Both the position numbers and the translations under genes were made by a program. From the NCBI GenBank assembly GCA_947450675.1, contig CANFWI010000007.1:1-64000 (forward strand): DNA of 64,000 nt, in the 5' to 3' direction. The notes under the pieces are model-generated. The model saw only the letters and a program-made list of their open reading frames with translations. It was not told the DNA's origin and did no database searches. This DNA is from Comamonadaceae bacterium (GTDB lineage: Bacteria > Pseudomonadota > Gammaproteobacteria > Burkholderiales > Burkholderiaceae_C). This document shows positions 54,086 through 62,389 of this stretch, piece by piece (the stretch's first letter is position 1; every line of letters begins with the position of its first letter).

Positions 54086-54550
54086 ATGGGCAACAAACTA
54101 TACGTCGGCAACCTGCCGTACACAGTGCGTGACGAAGATCTGCAACAGTCTTTTGGTCAGTTCGGCTCTGTCACCAGCGCTAAAGTCATGATGGAACGCG
54201 ACACGGGTCGCTCAAAAGGCTTTGGTTTTGTCGAAATGGGCAGCGATGCTGAAGCTCAAGCAGCGATCAACGGCATGAACGGCCAGCCTTTGGGCGGTCG
54301 CAGTGTTGTCGTGAATGAAGCTCGTCCAATGGAAGCCCGCCCACCGCGCACTGGTGGCGGCGGCTTCGGCGGCGGTGGCGATCGTTCAGGCGGTGGCGGT
54401 TACGGCGGCGGTGGCGATCGCTCTGGCGGCGGCGGCTATGGCGGTGGTGGTGATCGTTCAGGTGGTGGCGGCTACGGTGGTGGCGGCGGCGGTCGCTCTG
54501 GCGGCGGCGGTTACGGCGGTGGCGGCGGCGGTGGACGTGGCGGCTACTAA
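54086..54550 (+). CDS. RRM-type RNA-binding protein with glycine-rich tail
   Basis: A 154-residue protein. Residues 1-80 form an RNA-recognition motif with RNP2 LYVGNL (5-10) and RNP1 KGFGFVEM. Residues ~89-154 are glycine repeats of the GGGGYGGGGDRS type ending RGGY, an RGG/GY-rich disordered tail like that of eukaryotic glycine-rich and cyanobacterial Rbp proteins. It is expected to bind RNA in the cytoplasm and perhaps act in cold adaptation. It stands alone between amt and a strong convergent terminator. The underlying DNA is a GGC/GGT repeat and may vary in length between strains. Confidence 0.93.
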   Translation: MGNKLYVGNLPYTVRDEDLQQSFGQFGSVTSAKVMMERDTGRSKGFGFVEMGSDAEAQAAINGMNGQPLGGRSVVVNEARPMEARPPRTGGGGFGGGGDRSGGGGYGGGGDRSGGGGYGGGGDRSGGGGYGGGGGGRSGGGGYGGGGGGGRGGY

Positions 54551-54614
54551 GCCCTCGTACCCAAGCAGTTGGCTCTCGCCAACACCTTCAGTTTCTAGCT
54601 GAAGACCTGCTCAA

Positions 54615-54648
54615 AAAAGGCTTCAAGACTTCGGTTTTGGAGCCTTTT
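54615..54648. terminator. Bidirectional 15-bp terminator with TTCG tetraloop
   Basis: AAAAGGCTTCAAGAC and GTTTTGGAGCCTTTT pair across a TTCG loop with only two G-T type positions. A-run and T-run flank the stem, so it can serve both the RRM gene and the convergent lptC. Confidence 0.88.
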
Positions 54649-54700
54649 GAATTTCCGAGATTGAAAGCGCAAGAGTCCCCTTCGGCACTTCCCAAAGAAA

Positions 54701-55402
54701 CTACCGGGAAGGCTTGGCTGGCGCAGAACTGGCGTTGGCTCGCGGCACCAACAGGCCTTTAACGCGGCCCTTGAGGTCTGCCACCTGATCAAGGTTGTCG
54801 TAGGCGAATGTGTCGCCACTGAACACGTCAGACCCACGCTTTAAGACCACCGGCAGATGAGATAGAACGCGATCTTCGTTCATAAAAACGTGCAGAAACT
54901 CGCCCGTGAACTCGAGTCGTGGCAACCAGATGCCCGCCGGGGTTTGCATCGGCTCTCGAACCACGATGGCGTTACCCATCAGCTGCACTTCCGAGGCGGC
55001 GTCATTGCTCAGGGCGCGGTTCGCGGTGGCAGTCGTGAGACGCCCGTCCGGGCCGATGGAGCGCATCCGCGCTTGGTCGATTTCCAGCGTTTCGGTGTCC
55101 TGAAAGTGACGCGCCTCAGTCCCAAATAGTTCGGTTTTCATGCGCCCGCTGTCATCAAAGGTCTTCACGGTGGCGCGGCGCATGAAGTAGTCAACCTCAT
55201 GGTTCACAGGTCTTGCGGCCTCGGCCTCGTACGCGGCCGGCGTGTTGCGCACCAGCCAGTAGGTGCCCACCGCCAGCAGACCCATCATCGCCAGCGGCAA
55301 ATACAGGGACAGCCGCTCCCAGAGGCCCAGCAAACGCTGACCGCAGATTCTCAGAACATGCAGCGTGCGGGTCATGCCGGTCGCGGATGCTGGAGGCGTC
55401 AT
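54701..55402 (-). CDS. lptC: LPS export ABC transporter periplasmic protein LptC
   Basis: A 233-residue single-pass inner-membrane protein: one helix at about 27-47 (LSLYLPLAMMGLLAVGTYWLV), then the LptC jellyroll (VDYFMRRATVKTFDDSGR, LFGTEARHF, LEFTGEFLHVFMNEDRV). It bridges LptB2FG and LptA in LPS export. ATG 55402 overlaps the kdsC stop by four bases. In related genomes lptA and lptB follow; here the operon ends with lptC and a terminator. Confidence 0.9.
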   Translation of the reverse strand: MTPPASATGMTRTLHVLRICGQRLLGLWERLSLYLPLAMMGLLAVGTYWLVRNTPAAYEAEAARPVNHEVDYFMRRATVKTFDDSGRMKTELFGTEARHFQDTETLEIDQARMRSIGPDGRLTTATANRALSNDAASEVQLMGNAIVVREPMQTPAGIWLPRLEFTGEFLHVFMNEDRVLSHLPVVLKRGSDVFSGDTFAYDNLDQVADLKGRVKGLLVPRANASSAPAKPSR

Positions 55403-56028
55403 GTGCCGTAATCCGCCAGTAAATCGGCATAGCGACCACTGGCGACCAACAACAAGTCGCACAATTCGCGCGCGGCGCCATGACCGCCGGTGGTTTGGGT
55501 GACGTGATGCGCCACGGCCTTGACTTCAGCGTGCGCATTGGCTGGCGCGCAGCTAAAAGCCGCCCGACGCAGCACCGGCAAATCGGGCCAATCGTCACCC
55601 ATGGCGGCAGATTCAGACCAATCACAACCCAGCGTTTTGAGCGTCAGCTCGGCGGCAGGACGTTTGTCTTCCGTGCCAAAGTGCGCATGGGTGATGCCCA
55701 GCGCGTGCAACCGTGCCCGCAGCACCACGCTGTCGCGGCCCGTGATGACGACCGGCGTGATGCCCACTTTTTGCAGCAACTTGAGGCCCTGACCATCCAG
55801 CGTGCTGAACCGCTTGATGGTTTCGCCGGCAGCATACAGCTGACCTGGCGTTTGCGTGATCTGCTGTTGACCGTACTCACTGAAGTACAAACCGCCGTCG
55901 GTGAGGACGCCGTCGACATCAAAAAACACCACTTTGATGCCTTGCGCGCGCAGCAGCAATTCGGGGGCGAAGTTCAGTGCGGGGATCAAGCGTGGCAGGG
56001 CGGACACGCCAGTTGTCGATGGATTCAT
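55399..56028 (-). CDS. kdsC: 3-deoxy-D-manno-octulosonate 8-phosphate phosphatase
   Basis: A 209-residue HAD phosphatase that makes free Kdo for LPS. HAD motif I is FFDVDGVLTDGGL, motif II is VVITGRDS, motif III is the Lys in EDKRPAAE and motif IV is AMGDDWPDLP. ATG 56028 overlaps the kdsD stop by one base (TGATG) and gives about 35 residues before the HAD domain, which is typical for Burkholderiales. It lies between kdsD and lptC, so Kdo synthesis and LPS export are encoded together. Confidence 0.95.
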   Translation of the reverse strand: MNPSTTGVSALPRLIPALNFAPELLLRAQGIKVVFFDVDGVLTDGGLYFSEYGQQQITQTPGQLYAAGETIKRFSTLDGQGLKLLQKVGITPVVITGRDSVVLRARLHALGITHAHFGTEDKRPAAELTLKTLGCDWSESAAMGDDWPDLPVLRRAAFSCAPANAHAEVKAVAHHVTQTTGGHGAARELCDLLLVASGRYADLLADYGT

Positions 56029-57020
56029 CAAATGACCTTCGCTCGCATCAGGTCGTTGGTATTGAGTGCGCCGCACAAGCGCCCGGTGTCGTCGACCACC
56101 AGCACACTGGTGATGCGGTATTGCTCCATCAGCGTAACCGCATCCACAGCCAGCGACGCGGCGTTGAGCGTGCGGGGGTTGGCGTGCATCACGTCGGCCG
56201 CAGCCATGGCACGCAGATCGGCGCCTTTTTCAATCAGACGACGCAAGTCGCCGTCCGTGAAAATCCCGAGCACCTGCTGCTGCGCATCCACAATCGCCGA
56301 AGCGCCCAAGCCCTTGGCGCTCATCTCACGCATGAGCTCACTCAAAGTGGCGTCGGGGCGCACCGAAGGCACGGCGTCACCGCTGCGCATGACATCGGCC
56401 ACATGCGTGAGCAGCTTGCGTCCCAACGAACCGCCGGGGTGTGAACGCGCAAAGTCTTCTGGCTTGAAACCGCGCGCATCGAGCAGCGCCACAGCCAGTG
56501 CATCGCCCATGGCCAACTGCGCCGTGGTGCTGGCAGTCGGCGCCAAGTTGAGCGGACACGCCTCTTGCGCAACGCTGCTGTCGAGCACCACATCAGCGTG
56601 CTGAGCCAAGGCCGACTGCGCTCCACCGGTGAGGGCGATCACCCGGACCTGCAAGCGCCTCAATGTCGGCAAGATAACGGTGAGTTCCTCACTTTCGCCG
56701 CTGTTGGAAATCGCCAGCACGACGTCGACGGCAGTGATCATGCCAAGATCGCCATGGCTGGCTTCTCCCGGATGCACAAACATGGCCGGTGTGCCGGTGG
56801 AGGCCAGCGTGGCGGCGATCTTGCGCCCAATGTGACCGCTTTTGCCCATGCCCATCACCACCACCCGACCGGTGCAATTCAACACCACTTCAACGGCAGC
56901 GGCAAACTCGGGGCCAACACGCGCCGCCATGGTCAAAACGGCAGCAGCCTCAATTTCAAAAGTCTTGCGGGCCAAGGCCACAGCTTGTGCCGGATCAAAG
57001 CCGGTGCGGTCAAAGTTCAT
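56028..57020 (-). CDS. kdsD: Arabinose-5-phosphate isomerase
   Basis: A 330-residue isomerase that supplies D-arabinose-5-phosphate for Kdo. The N-terminal SIS domain shows VVVMGMGKSGHIGRKIAATL and ISNSGESEEL, and the catalytic His is in HPGEASHGDLGMI. Two C-terminal CBS domains (VADVMRSGDAVPSVRPD... and AADVMHANPRTLNAAS...) are complete. First gene of kdsD-kdsC-lptC. The 107-base gap to the divergent Kef-type antiporter gene should hold the promoters of both. Confidence 0.96.
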   Translation of the reverse strand: MNFDRTGFDPAQAVALARKTFEIEAAAVLTMAARVGPEFAAAVEVVLNCTGRVVVMGMGKSGHIGRKIAATLASTGTPAMFVHPGEASHGDLGMITAVDVVLAISNSGESEELTVILPTLRRLQVRVIALTGGAQSALAQHADVVLDSSVAQEACPLNLAPTASTTAQLAMGDALAVALLDARGFKPEDFARSHPGGSLGRKLLTHVADVMRSGDAVPSVRPDATLSELMREMSAKGLGASAIVDAQQQVLGIFTDGDLRRLIEKGADLRAMAAADVMHANPRTLNAASLAVDAVTLMEQYRITSVLVVDDTGRLCGALNTNDLMRAKVI

Positions 57021-57127
57021 CCCTGCATTCTATCGAGACACCCCGCTAACGACGCGCGAGATGGCGACAGACCACCGGCCCGAATGCCGATCCTGTTTGC
57101 CATAGTTCCATCAGCTACCATTCTTCA

Positions 57128-59122
57128 ATGACCGGGCTCGAACTCACGCTTTTTTACCTGCTGGCAGCTGTGCTCGGCGTGGTGGCGTGTCGCTCGCTCA
57201 AACTACCGCCGATGCTGGGCTACTTGACGGCAGGCGTGATCATCGGCCCCCACGCCTTCGGTTTGACGCAAGACGCGGCGGGGGTTCGGCATTTGGGTGA
57301 GTTTGGTGTGGTCTTCCTGATGTTCGTGATTGGGCTGGAGTTCAACCTGCCCAAACTACGCTCGATGCGCCGCCATGTGTTTGGTCTGGGTCTGTACCAA
57401 GTGGTGTTGACCATGCTGCTGGTGATGGCGGCCTCTTTCCTGTTGTCATTGGCTGCACCTGTTGGGTGGCAACTCAATTGGCAGACCGCGCTGGCCTTGT
57501 CTGGGGCGGTGGCCATGAGCAGCACGGCGCTGGTCGTCAAGCTGTTGTCAGAACGGCTGGAGTTGGAGTCTGAGCACGGCCAGCGTGTGATGGGCATCTT
57601 GCTGTTCCAAGACTTGGCGGTGGTGCCGCTGTTGGTGTTGATCCCGGCCCTGGGTTCACGCCCCGAACATCTTTTCGGCGCGCTGGGTCTGGCCTTGCTC
57701 AAAGCCTCGGTGCTGGTCGGTCTGCTGCTGATGGGTGGCCAGCGCGTCATGCGCTGGTGGCTGACGCTTGTCGCCAGGCGCAAAAGCGAAGAGTTGTTTG
57801 TTCTCAACCTGCTGCTGGTCACCTTGAGTCTGGCCTGGCTGACGGAACTGGCAGGCCTCAGCTTGGCGCTGGGTGCCTTCATTGCCGGCATGTTGATTTC
57901 GGAAACCGAATACAAGCATCAGGTTGAAACCGATATACGGCCATTTCATGACGTCTTGCTGGGCCTGTTTTTCATCAGCATCGGCATGATGCTCGACTGG
58001 CATGAAGTGGTGGCCCATTGGCCGCTGGTTCTTTTTCTACTGGTGCTCCCTGTGCTGTTCAAACTGGCGCTGGTGGCGCTGTTGGCCAAAGCACTGGGCG
58101 CAACCAACGGGGTGGCGCTGCGCACCGGTTTGTACATCGCGCAGGCTGGTGAGTTCGGCTTTGTGTTGCTGACGCTGGCCCAAGACAACCGCCTGGTGCC
58201 AGCCAATTTACTCAACCCGATCCTCGCCGCGATGGTCTTGTCGATGTTAGCCACACCGTTCATCATCATGAGCAGCAACCGCATCGTCATGCGGCTGGTG
58301 AGCAGCGAATGGCTGCAACAGTCGCTGCAGATGACCCAGATTGCGCGGAAAGCCATCAACACCAGCCAGCACATCATCATTTGCGGTTACGGCCGATGCG
58401 GCCAAAACTTGGGGCGCATCCTTGACGCTGAAGGCATTCCCTACATCGCTCTTGATCTCGACCCAGACCGCGTCCGCAAGGCTGCGGCCGCCGGCAACTC
58501 GGTGGTTTTTGGCGATGCCGTCAGGCTGCCATCGCTGATGGCGGCAGGCTTGGTACGTGCCAGCGCTGTGGTCGTGACGTATCTGAACACCGCCAGCGCA
58601 CTCAAGGTTTTGGCCAATGCACACGCGCACGCGCCGGCGGTTCCCGTGATCGTCCGCACGGTCGATGATGTTGACATTGAAAAACTGCGCGCTGCGGGCG
58701 CCACCGAAGTCGTGCCTGAAGCGATAGAAGGCAGCCTGATGTTGGCGAGTCACGCGCTGGCGCTGGTTGGCGTGCCCATGCGCCGGGTGATCCGCGTGGT
58801 GCAAGATCAGCGCGATGCCCGCTACAACTTGTTGCGCGGCTATTTTCATGGCGCCGATGATGACTCCGTCAACGAGCTGGAACAAGAGCGCTTATCAACC
58901 GTCATCTTGCCGCCGGCCATCAAAACGGTAGGCGCGACGCTCGGTGACATGGCGCTCGCGATGGTGGGCGTGAAAGTGGTGAGCCTGCGCCGCAGCAATG
59001 GCCAAACGCAGCCGGCTGTTGATGACACGCAGCTGAAAAGTGGTGATACGTTGGTCCTGTCTGGCACGCCAGCGGCGCTGGCGCTCGCTGAAGAAAAACT
59101 ACTGCGAGGAAGAACCACATGA
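57128..59122 (+). CDS. Kef-type monovalent cation:proton antiporter
   Basis: A 664-residue CPA2 antiporter. Residues ~1-385 make about 12 membrane helices with LGYLTAGVIIGPHAFG, FLMFVIGLEFNLPKL and FQDLAVVPLLVLIP. An RCK/TrkA-N nucleotide domain starts at about 418 (IIICGYGRCGQNLG...ALDLDPDRVRKA), followed by a TrkA-C domain (LPPAIKTVGATLGDMALAMVGVKVVSL). This is the KefB/KefC layout that exports K+ and imports H+, often during electrophile stress. The partner KefF/KefG gene is absent. The stop overlaps the next gene (ATGA). Confidence 0.92.
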   Translation: MTGLELTLFYLLAAVLGVVACRSLKLPPMLGYLTAGVIIGPHAFGLTQDAAGVRHLGEFGVVFLMFVIGLEFNLPKLRSMRRHVFGLGLYQVVLTMLLVMAASFLLSLAAPVGWQLNWQTALALSGAVAMSSTALVVKLLSERLELESEHGQRVMGILLFQDLAVVPLLVLIPALGSRPEHLFGALGLALLKASVLVGLLLMGGQRVMRWWLTLVARRKSEELFVLNLLLVTLSLAWLTELAGLSLALGAFIAGMLISETEYKHQVETDIRPFHDVLLGLFFISIGMMLDWHEVVAHWPLVLFLLVLPVLFKLALVALLAKALGATNGVALRTGLYIAQAGEFGFVLLTLAQDNRLVPANLLNPILAAMVLSMLATPFIIMSSNRIVMRLVSSEWLQQSLQMTQIARKAINTSQHIIICGYGRCGQNLGRILDAEGIPYIALDLDPDRVRKAAAAGNSVVFGDAVRLPSLMAAGLVRASAVVVTYLNTASALKVLANAHAHAPAVPVIVRTVDDVDIEKLRAAGATEVVPEAIEGSLMLASHALALVGVPMRRVIRVVQDQRDARYNLLRGYFHGADDDSVNELEQERLSTVILPPAIKTVGATLGDMALAMVGVKVVSLRRSNGQTQPAVDDTQLKSGDTLVLSGTPAALALAEEKLLRGRTT

Positions 59123-59670
59123 AACGACGGACGACTCTGGCCCTGCTCGCCAGCGCCCCCTGGTCCATGACACTGGCTCATAGCGCGGCATCGATAGCAA
59201 CTCTGCTGCGATCCGGCGCCTGTGTGTTTTTGATGCGGCATGCCAAAACCGATCCCGGAATTGGCGATCCGCCGAACTTCCAATTGGGTGATTGCAGCAC
59301 CCAGCGTAATTTGAGCGAAGGCGGCCGCGAACAATCACGGCGTCTGGGTCAATGGTTCAAAAGTCGCCAGCTGCAGCCGCGCGCGGTGCACTCTAGCGCT
59401 TGGTGCCGTAGCCGTGAAACGGCTGAACTGGCCTTCGGTCCTCACACGGTTTTACCGGCCCTCAACTCGACGTTCGACAATGAACGTCAGCCCGAGCCAC
59501 TCACGCAAATTCTGCGGGCACTGCTCAAGGCGGTGCCCGCCGGCGAGTTCGACGTGTGGGTGACCCACCAAGTCAACATCACTGCACTCACTGGGGAATT
59601 CACGGCCATGGGTGAAGCTCTGATCGTCCATGCCAGCGGCACAGTTTTGGCGCGCGCCACCTTGGCATGA
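59119..59670 (+). CDS. Exported histidine phosphatase-superfamily protein
   Basis: A 183-residue branch of the histidine phosphatase (phosphoglycerate mutase-like) fold. The catalytic RHG-type motif reads [11 protein letters not shown], with [34 protein letters not shown] and the second His in VWVTHQVNI. An N-terminal signal with an Arg pair ([23 protein letters not shown]) suggests export. It overlaps the antiporter stop by four bases. The natural phosphoester is unknown. Confidence 0.85.
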   Translation: MKRRTTLALLASAPWSMTLAHSAASIATLLRSGACVFLMRHAKTDPGIGDPPNFQLGDCSTQRNLSEGGREQSRRLGQWFKSRQLQPRAVHSSAWCRSRETAELAFGPHTVLPALNSTFDNERQPEPLTQILRALLKAVPAGEFDVWVTHQVNITALTGEFTAMGEALIVHASGTVLARATLA

Positions 59671-59689
59671 TGTTTTTTTTAGTCCGAGA

Positions 59690-59851
59690 ATGCGACCTGT
59701 GCCCAATTCAAACCAAAGCCCAAACCCAAGTCAGCCCGACGGCCTCACGAAACAAAAAGTGAGCCAGCATTTGCGCAACCACATACGCACTGTGCCGGAC
59801 TGGCCCGCACCCGGCGTGCTGATTGACGACTTGATTGCCTCCGGTCATTGA
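59690..59851 (+). pseudogene. apt: Adenine phosphoribosyltransferase remnant with internal deletion
   Basis: A 53-residue frame. Residues ~24-43 ([20 protein letters not shown]) match the N-terminus of adenine phosphoribosyltransferase. The following [10 protein letters not shown] resembles the later PRPP-binding motif (VDDLIATGG) but then ends. About 90 residues between the two and the whole C-terminus are missing, consistent with an internal deletion followed by truncation. A functional enzyme is not possible. The next gene starts 39 bases on. Confidence 0.7.
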
Positions 59852-59889
59852 CGCCACCTTCATCCACGCACAGTTCTAGGAGCCAGTCC

Positions 59890-60855
59890 ATGTCACTTGA
59901 ACGCCAACCCATTTTTATGAACACCCAAAAATTAAGCGCCCAAGCCAGCGGCGTCTACGTCATTGCCCCAACGCCGTTTGCAGCAGATGGTCAACTTGAC
60001 TTGCTGTCTATCGACCGGCTGGTTGACTTTTACGCGCAAGCCGGTGTCACCGGCACCACCGTGCTGGGCCAACTCGGTGAGGCCCCTAAGCTGGCGCAAG
60101 AAGAAGCACTGCAAGTCGCCAAGCGCTTTATCCAACGTTCAACAACGCCGACCATCGTCGGCGTGTCGGCACCGGGCTTCGCTGCCATGCGTGCCTTGGC
60201 ACGTGAAGCGATGGACGCTGGGGCGGCAGGTGTCATGATCGCGCCACCCAACACCTTGCGCACCGACGACCAAATCGTTGGCTATTACGAGCAAGCGGTT
60301 GCCGCGATTGGCGATGACGTGCCGTTTGTCATCCAGGACTATCCTTTGACGTTCAGCGTCGTCATGGCGCCTAGCGTGATCAAGCGCATCGTCAACAACC
60401 ACGCCTCCTGCCTGATGCTCAAGCTCGAAGACTGGCCCGGTCTTGAAAAGATTTCGACCTTGCGCGCATGGCAAAACAAGGGTGAGATGCGTGAGATTTC
60501 TATCCTCTGCGGCAATGGTGGACTGTTTCTTGACTTTGAAGTTGAGCGCGGTGCCAACGGCGCCATGACGGGTTATTGCTTCCCCGACATGCTGGTCGAT
60601 GTGGTTCAACTGTCGGCCGCCGGTCAACGAGAAAAAGCCCATGATTTGTTTGACGCGCACTTGCCGTTGATGCGTTATGAGCAGCAGCCCGGGGTCGGCT
60701 TGGCTGTGCGCAAATACATCTTGATGCGCCGCGGCTTGCTGTCATCTGACGCGCAGCGCAAACCTGCCGCAGCCATGTCGGCCATCGCAACAACCGAAGT
60801 CGAGTATTTGCTCGCACGGCTGGCTCGGCATGACCCGCGCGCACATCTGTCTTGA
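59890..60855 (+). CDS. DapA/NAL-superfamily aldolase or lyase
   Basis: A 321-residue class I TIM-barrel protein of the dihydrodipicolinate synthase family. The Schiff-base lysine is K178 in LMLKLEDWPG, and the family tyrosine is Y151 in IQDYPLTF. The phosphate-type loop GTTGE reads LGQLGEAP, arguing against true DapA. ATG 59890 has AGGAG nine bases upstream; another in-frame ATG is at 59917. Members of this branch act on 2-keto acids (KDG aldolase, N-acetylneuraminate lyase, hydroxyproline catabolism). The substrate is unassigned. Confidence 0.85.
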   Translation: MSLERQPIFMNTQKLSAQASGVYVIAPTPFAADGQLDLLSIDRLVDFYAQAGVTGTTVLGQLGEAPKLAQEEALQVAKRFIQRSTTPTIVGVSAPGFAAMRALAREAMDAGAAGVMIAPPNTLRTDDQIVGYYEQAVAAIGDDVPFVIQDYPLTFSVVMAPSVIKRIVNNHASCLMLKLEDWPGLEKISTLRAWQNKGEMREISILCGNGGLFLDFEVERGANGAMTGYCFPDMLVDVVQLSAAGQREKAHDLFDAHLPLMRYEQQPGVGLAVRKYILMRRGLLSSDAQRKPAAAMSAIATTEVEYLLARLARHDPRAHLS

Positions 60856-60886
60856 AACTTTGGCCAGAAAACCGATGCTAGGCCGG

Positions 60887-62347
60887 TTACTTGCCAATAC
60901 AGAATTTGGAAAAAATTTCGCCCAATAAGTCGTCTGGTGTGAACTCGCCGGTGATTTGACTCAGTGCGCGTTGGGCTTGCCGCAAGTCTTCTGCCAACAA
61001 GTCAAGCGCAGGTTGTCTGGCGGACAACTGTTCGTTGGCGCGGGTCAATTGACTGGCCACTTCGTGCAAAGCTTGAACATGCCTTTCACGCGCCATGAAC
61101 ACGCCTTCGGGTGCAGATTGCCAGCCAACGACCTGCAACAACTGCTCGCGCAAAGCCTGCAGACCCTCACCGGTCTTGGCAGAAATCACCACCGCAGCGC
61201 CGTCACTGGCGGTCGATTTAATCGCACCGTCAAAAGAAACAGAATCCGATTTATTCCAGACATCGATGACCGGCGTTGCCTTGGGCAGCTTGTCCACCAA
61301 GGCTTGTTGGATCAAGGCGTCACCGGCTCGGTAGGCCTCTGCAACTGCTGGTTCTGAAGGCGTACTTTGCCTTGTCAGATCGTGCAGAAACAAGACGGCG
61401 TCAGCGCTTTCAATTTCGCCCCAAGCGCGTGCAATGCCAATTTTCTCGACCTCGTCAACGCCAGGCAAATGACTGTCGCGCAAGCCCGCGGTGTCAACCA
61501 CGTGCAAGGGCACGCCGTCAATTTGAATGAGTTGCGAAACTTTGTCGCGCGTGGTCCCTGCGATCGGTGTGACGATGGCCAACTCAGCGCCCGCCAAGGC
61601 GTTGAGCAAGGAACTTTTGCCGGCGTTGGGCTGGCCGGCGATCACCACTTTGATGCCTTCACGCAAGATAGCACCCTGCGTCGCCCGCTGCATGACACTC
61701 GCCAACGTGGACTGCAAGCGCTGCAACTGACCGCTGGCGTCGGCCTGCTTTAAAAAGTCGATGTCTTCTTCCGGAAAATCCAGCGTGGCTTCGACCAACA
61801 TGCGCAAATGCACCAGTTTGTCGAGCAACGCCTGGACCTCGTTGGAGAATTCGCCCGACAGCGAACGAGCCGCTGAGCGGGCCGCCGTTTCGGTACTGGC
61901 GTCAATCAAATCGGCAATCGCTTCGGCTTGCGCCAAATCAATCTTGTCGTTCAGAAAAGCGCGCTCCGAGAACTCGCCCGGCTGGGCGACGCGCAAACCG
62001 GGCAAACATTGCTGCTTGCTTGCGTCATCGGTTTCAGCGGCGGCTTCGAGGCACCGCGCTAGCAGCAATTGCAGAACGACCGGGCCACCGTGCGCTTGCA
62101 GCTCAAGCACATCTTCCCCGGTGAACGAATGCGGTGCAGGGAAATAAAGCGCCAGCCCTTGATCGATCACTTGGCCTTGCGCGTCTTGAAATGGCAAGTA
62201 GCTGGCTTGCCTTGGCAGCAAGCTCCGGCCAAACAGCGTTTGAATGATCGGACCCAGTGCTTTGCCTGAGATTCGAATGATCCCGACCGCACCCCGTCCA
62301 GGCGCCGTGGCGATCGCAACGATAGGGTCTTGGTGTCGGGCAAGCAT
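60887..62347 (-). CDS. mnmE: tRNA uridine-5-carboxymethylaminomethyl GTPase
   Basis: A 486-residue GTPase that with MnmG modifies U34 of tRNAs. It shows the N-terminal tetrahydrofolate-binding domain ([22 protein letters not shown]), the G domain with [14 protein letters not shown] (G1), DTAGLRD (G3) and NKSD (G4), and the terminal CIGK motif. ATG 62347 follows a strong hairpin by 14 bases with a weak ribosome site (AAGACAGACC). It is downstream of yidC, as is usual near the chromosome origin. Confidence 0.96.
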   Translation of the reverse strand: MLARHQDPIVAIATAPGRGAVGIIRISGKALGPIIQTLFGRSLLPRQASYLPFQDAQGQVIDQGLALYFPAPHSFTGEDVLELQAHGGPVVLQLLLARCLEAAAETDDASKQQCLPGLRVAQPGEFSERAFLNDKIDLAQAEAIADLIDASTETAARSAARSLSGEFSNEVQALLDKLVHLRMLVEATLDFPEEDIDFLKQADASGQLQRLQSTLASVMQRATQGAILREGIKVVIAGQPNAGKSSLLNALAGAELAIVTPIAGTTRDKVSQLIQIDGVPLHVVDTAGLRDSHLPGVDEVEKIGIARAWGEIESADAVLFLHDLTRQSTPSEPAVAEAYRAGDALIQQALVDKLPKATPVIDVWNKSDSVSFDGAIKSTASDGAAVVISAKTGEGLQALREQLLQVVGWQSAPEGVFMARERHVQALHEVASQLTRANEQLSARQPALDLLAEDLRQAQRALSQITGEFTPDDLLGEIFSKFCIGK

Positions 62348-62361
62348 GGTCTGTCTTATTG

Positions 62362-62388
62362 AAAAAGGCCGCTAGAAGCGGCCTTTTT
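62362..62388. terminator. Perfect 12-bp terminator hairpin between yidC and mnmE
   Basis: AAAAAGGCCGCT and AGCGGCCTTTTT around an AGA loop, one base after the yidC stop. It should end yidC transcription and so limit mnmE to readthrough or a promoter inside yidC. Confidence 0.9.
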
Positions 62389-62389
62389 G

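Noticed and set aside
54340-54545. Tandem DNA repeat resembling a CRISPR or minisatellite array
   Set aside because: It encodes the in-frame glycine-rich tail of the RRM protein; the units are short and contiguous with no spacers.
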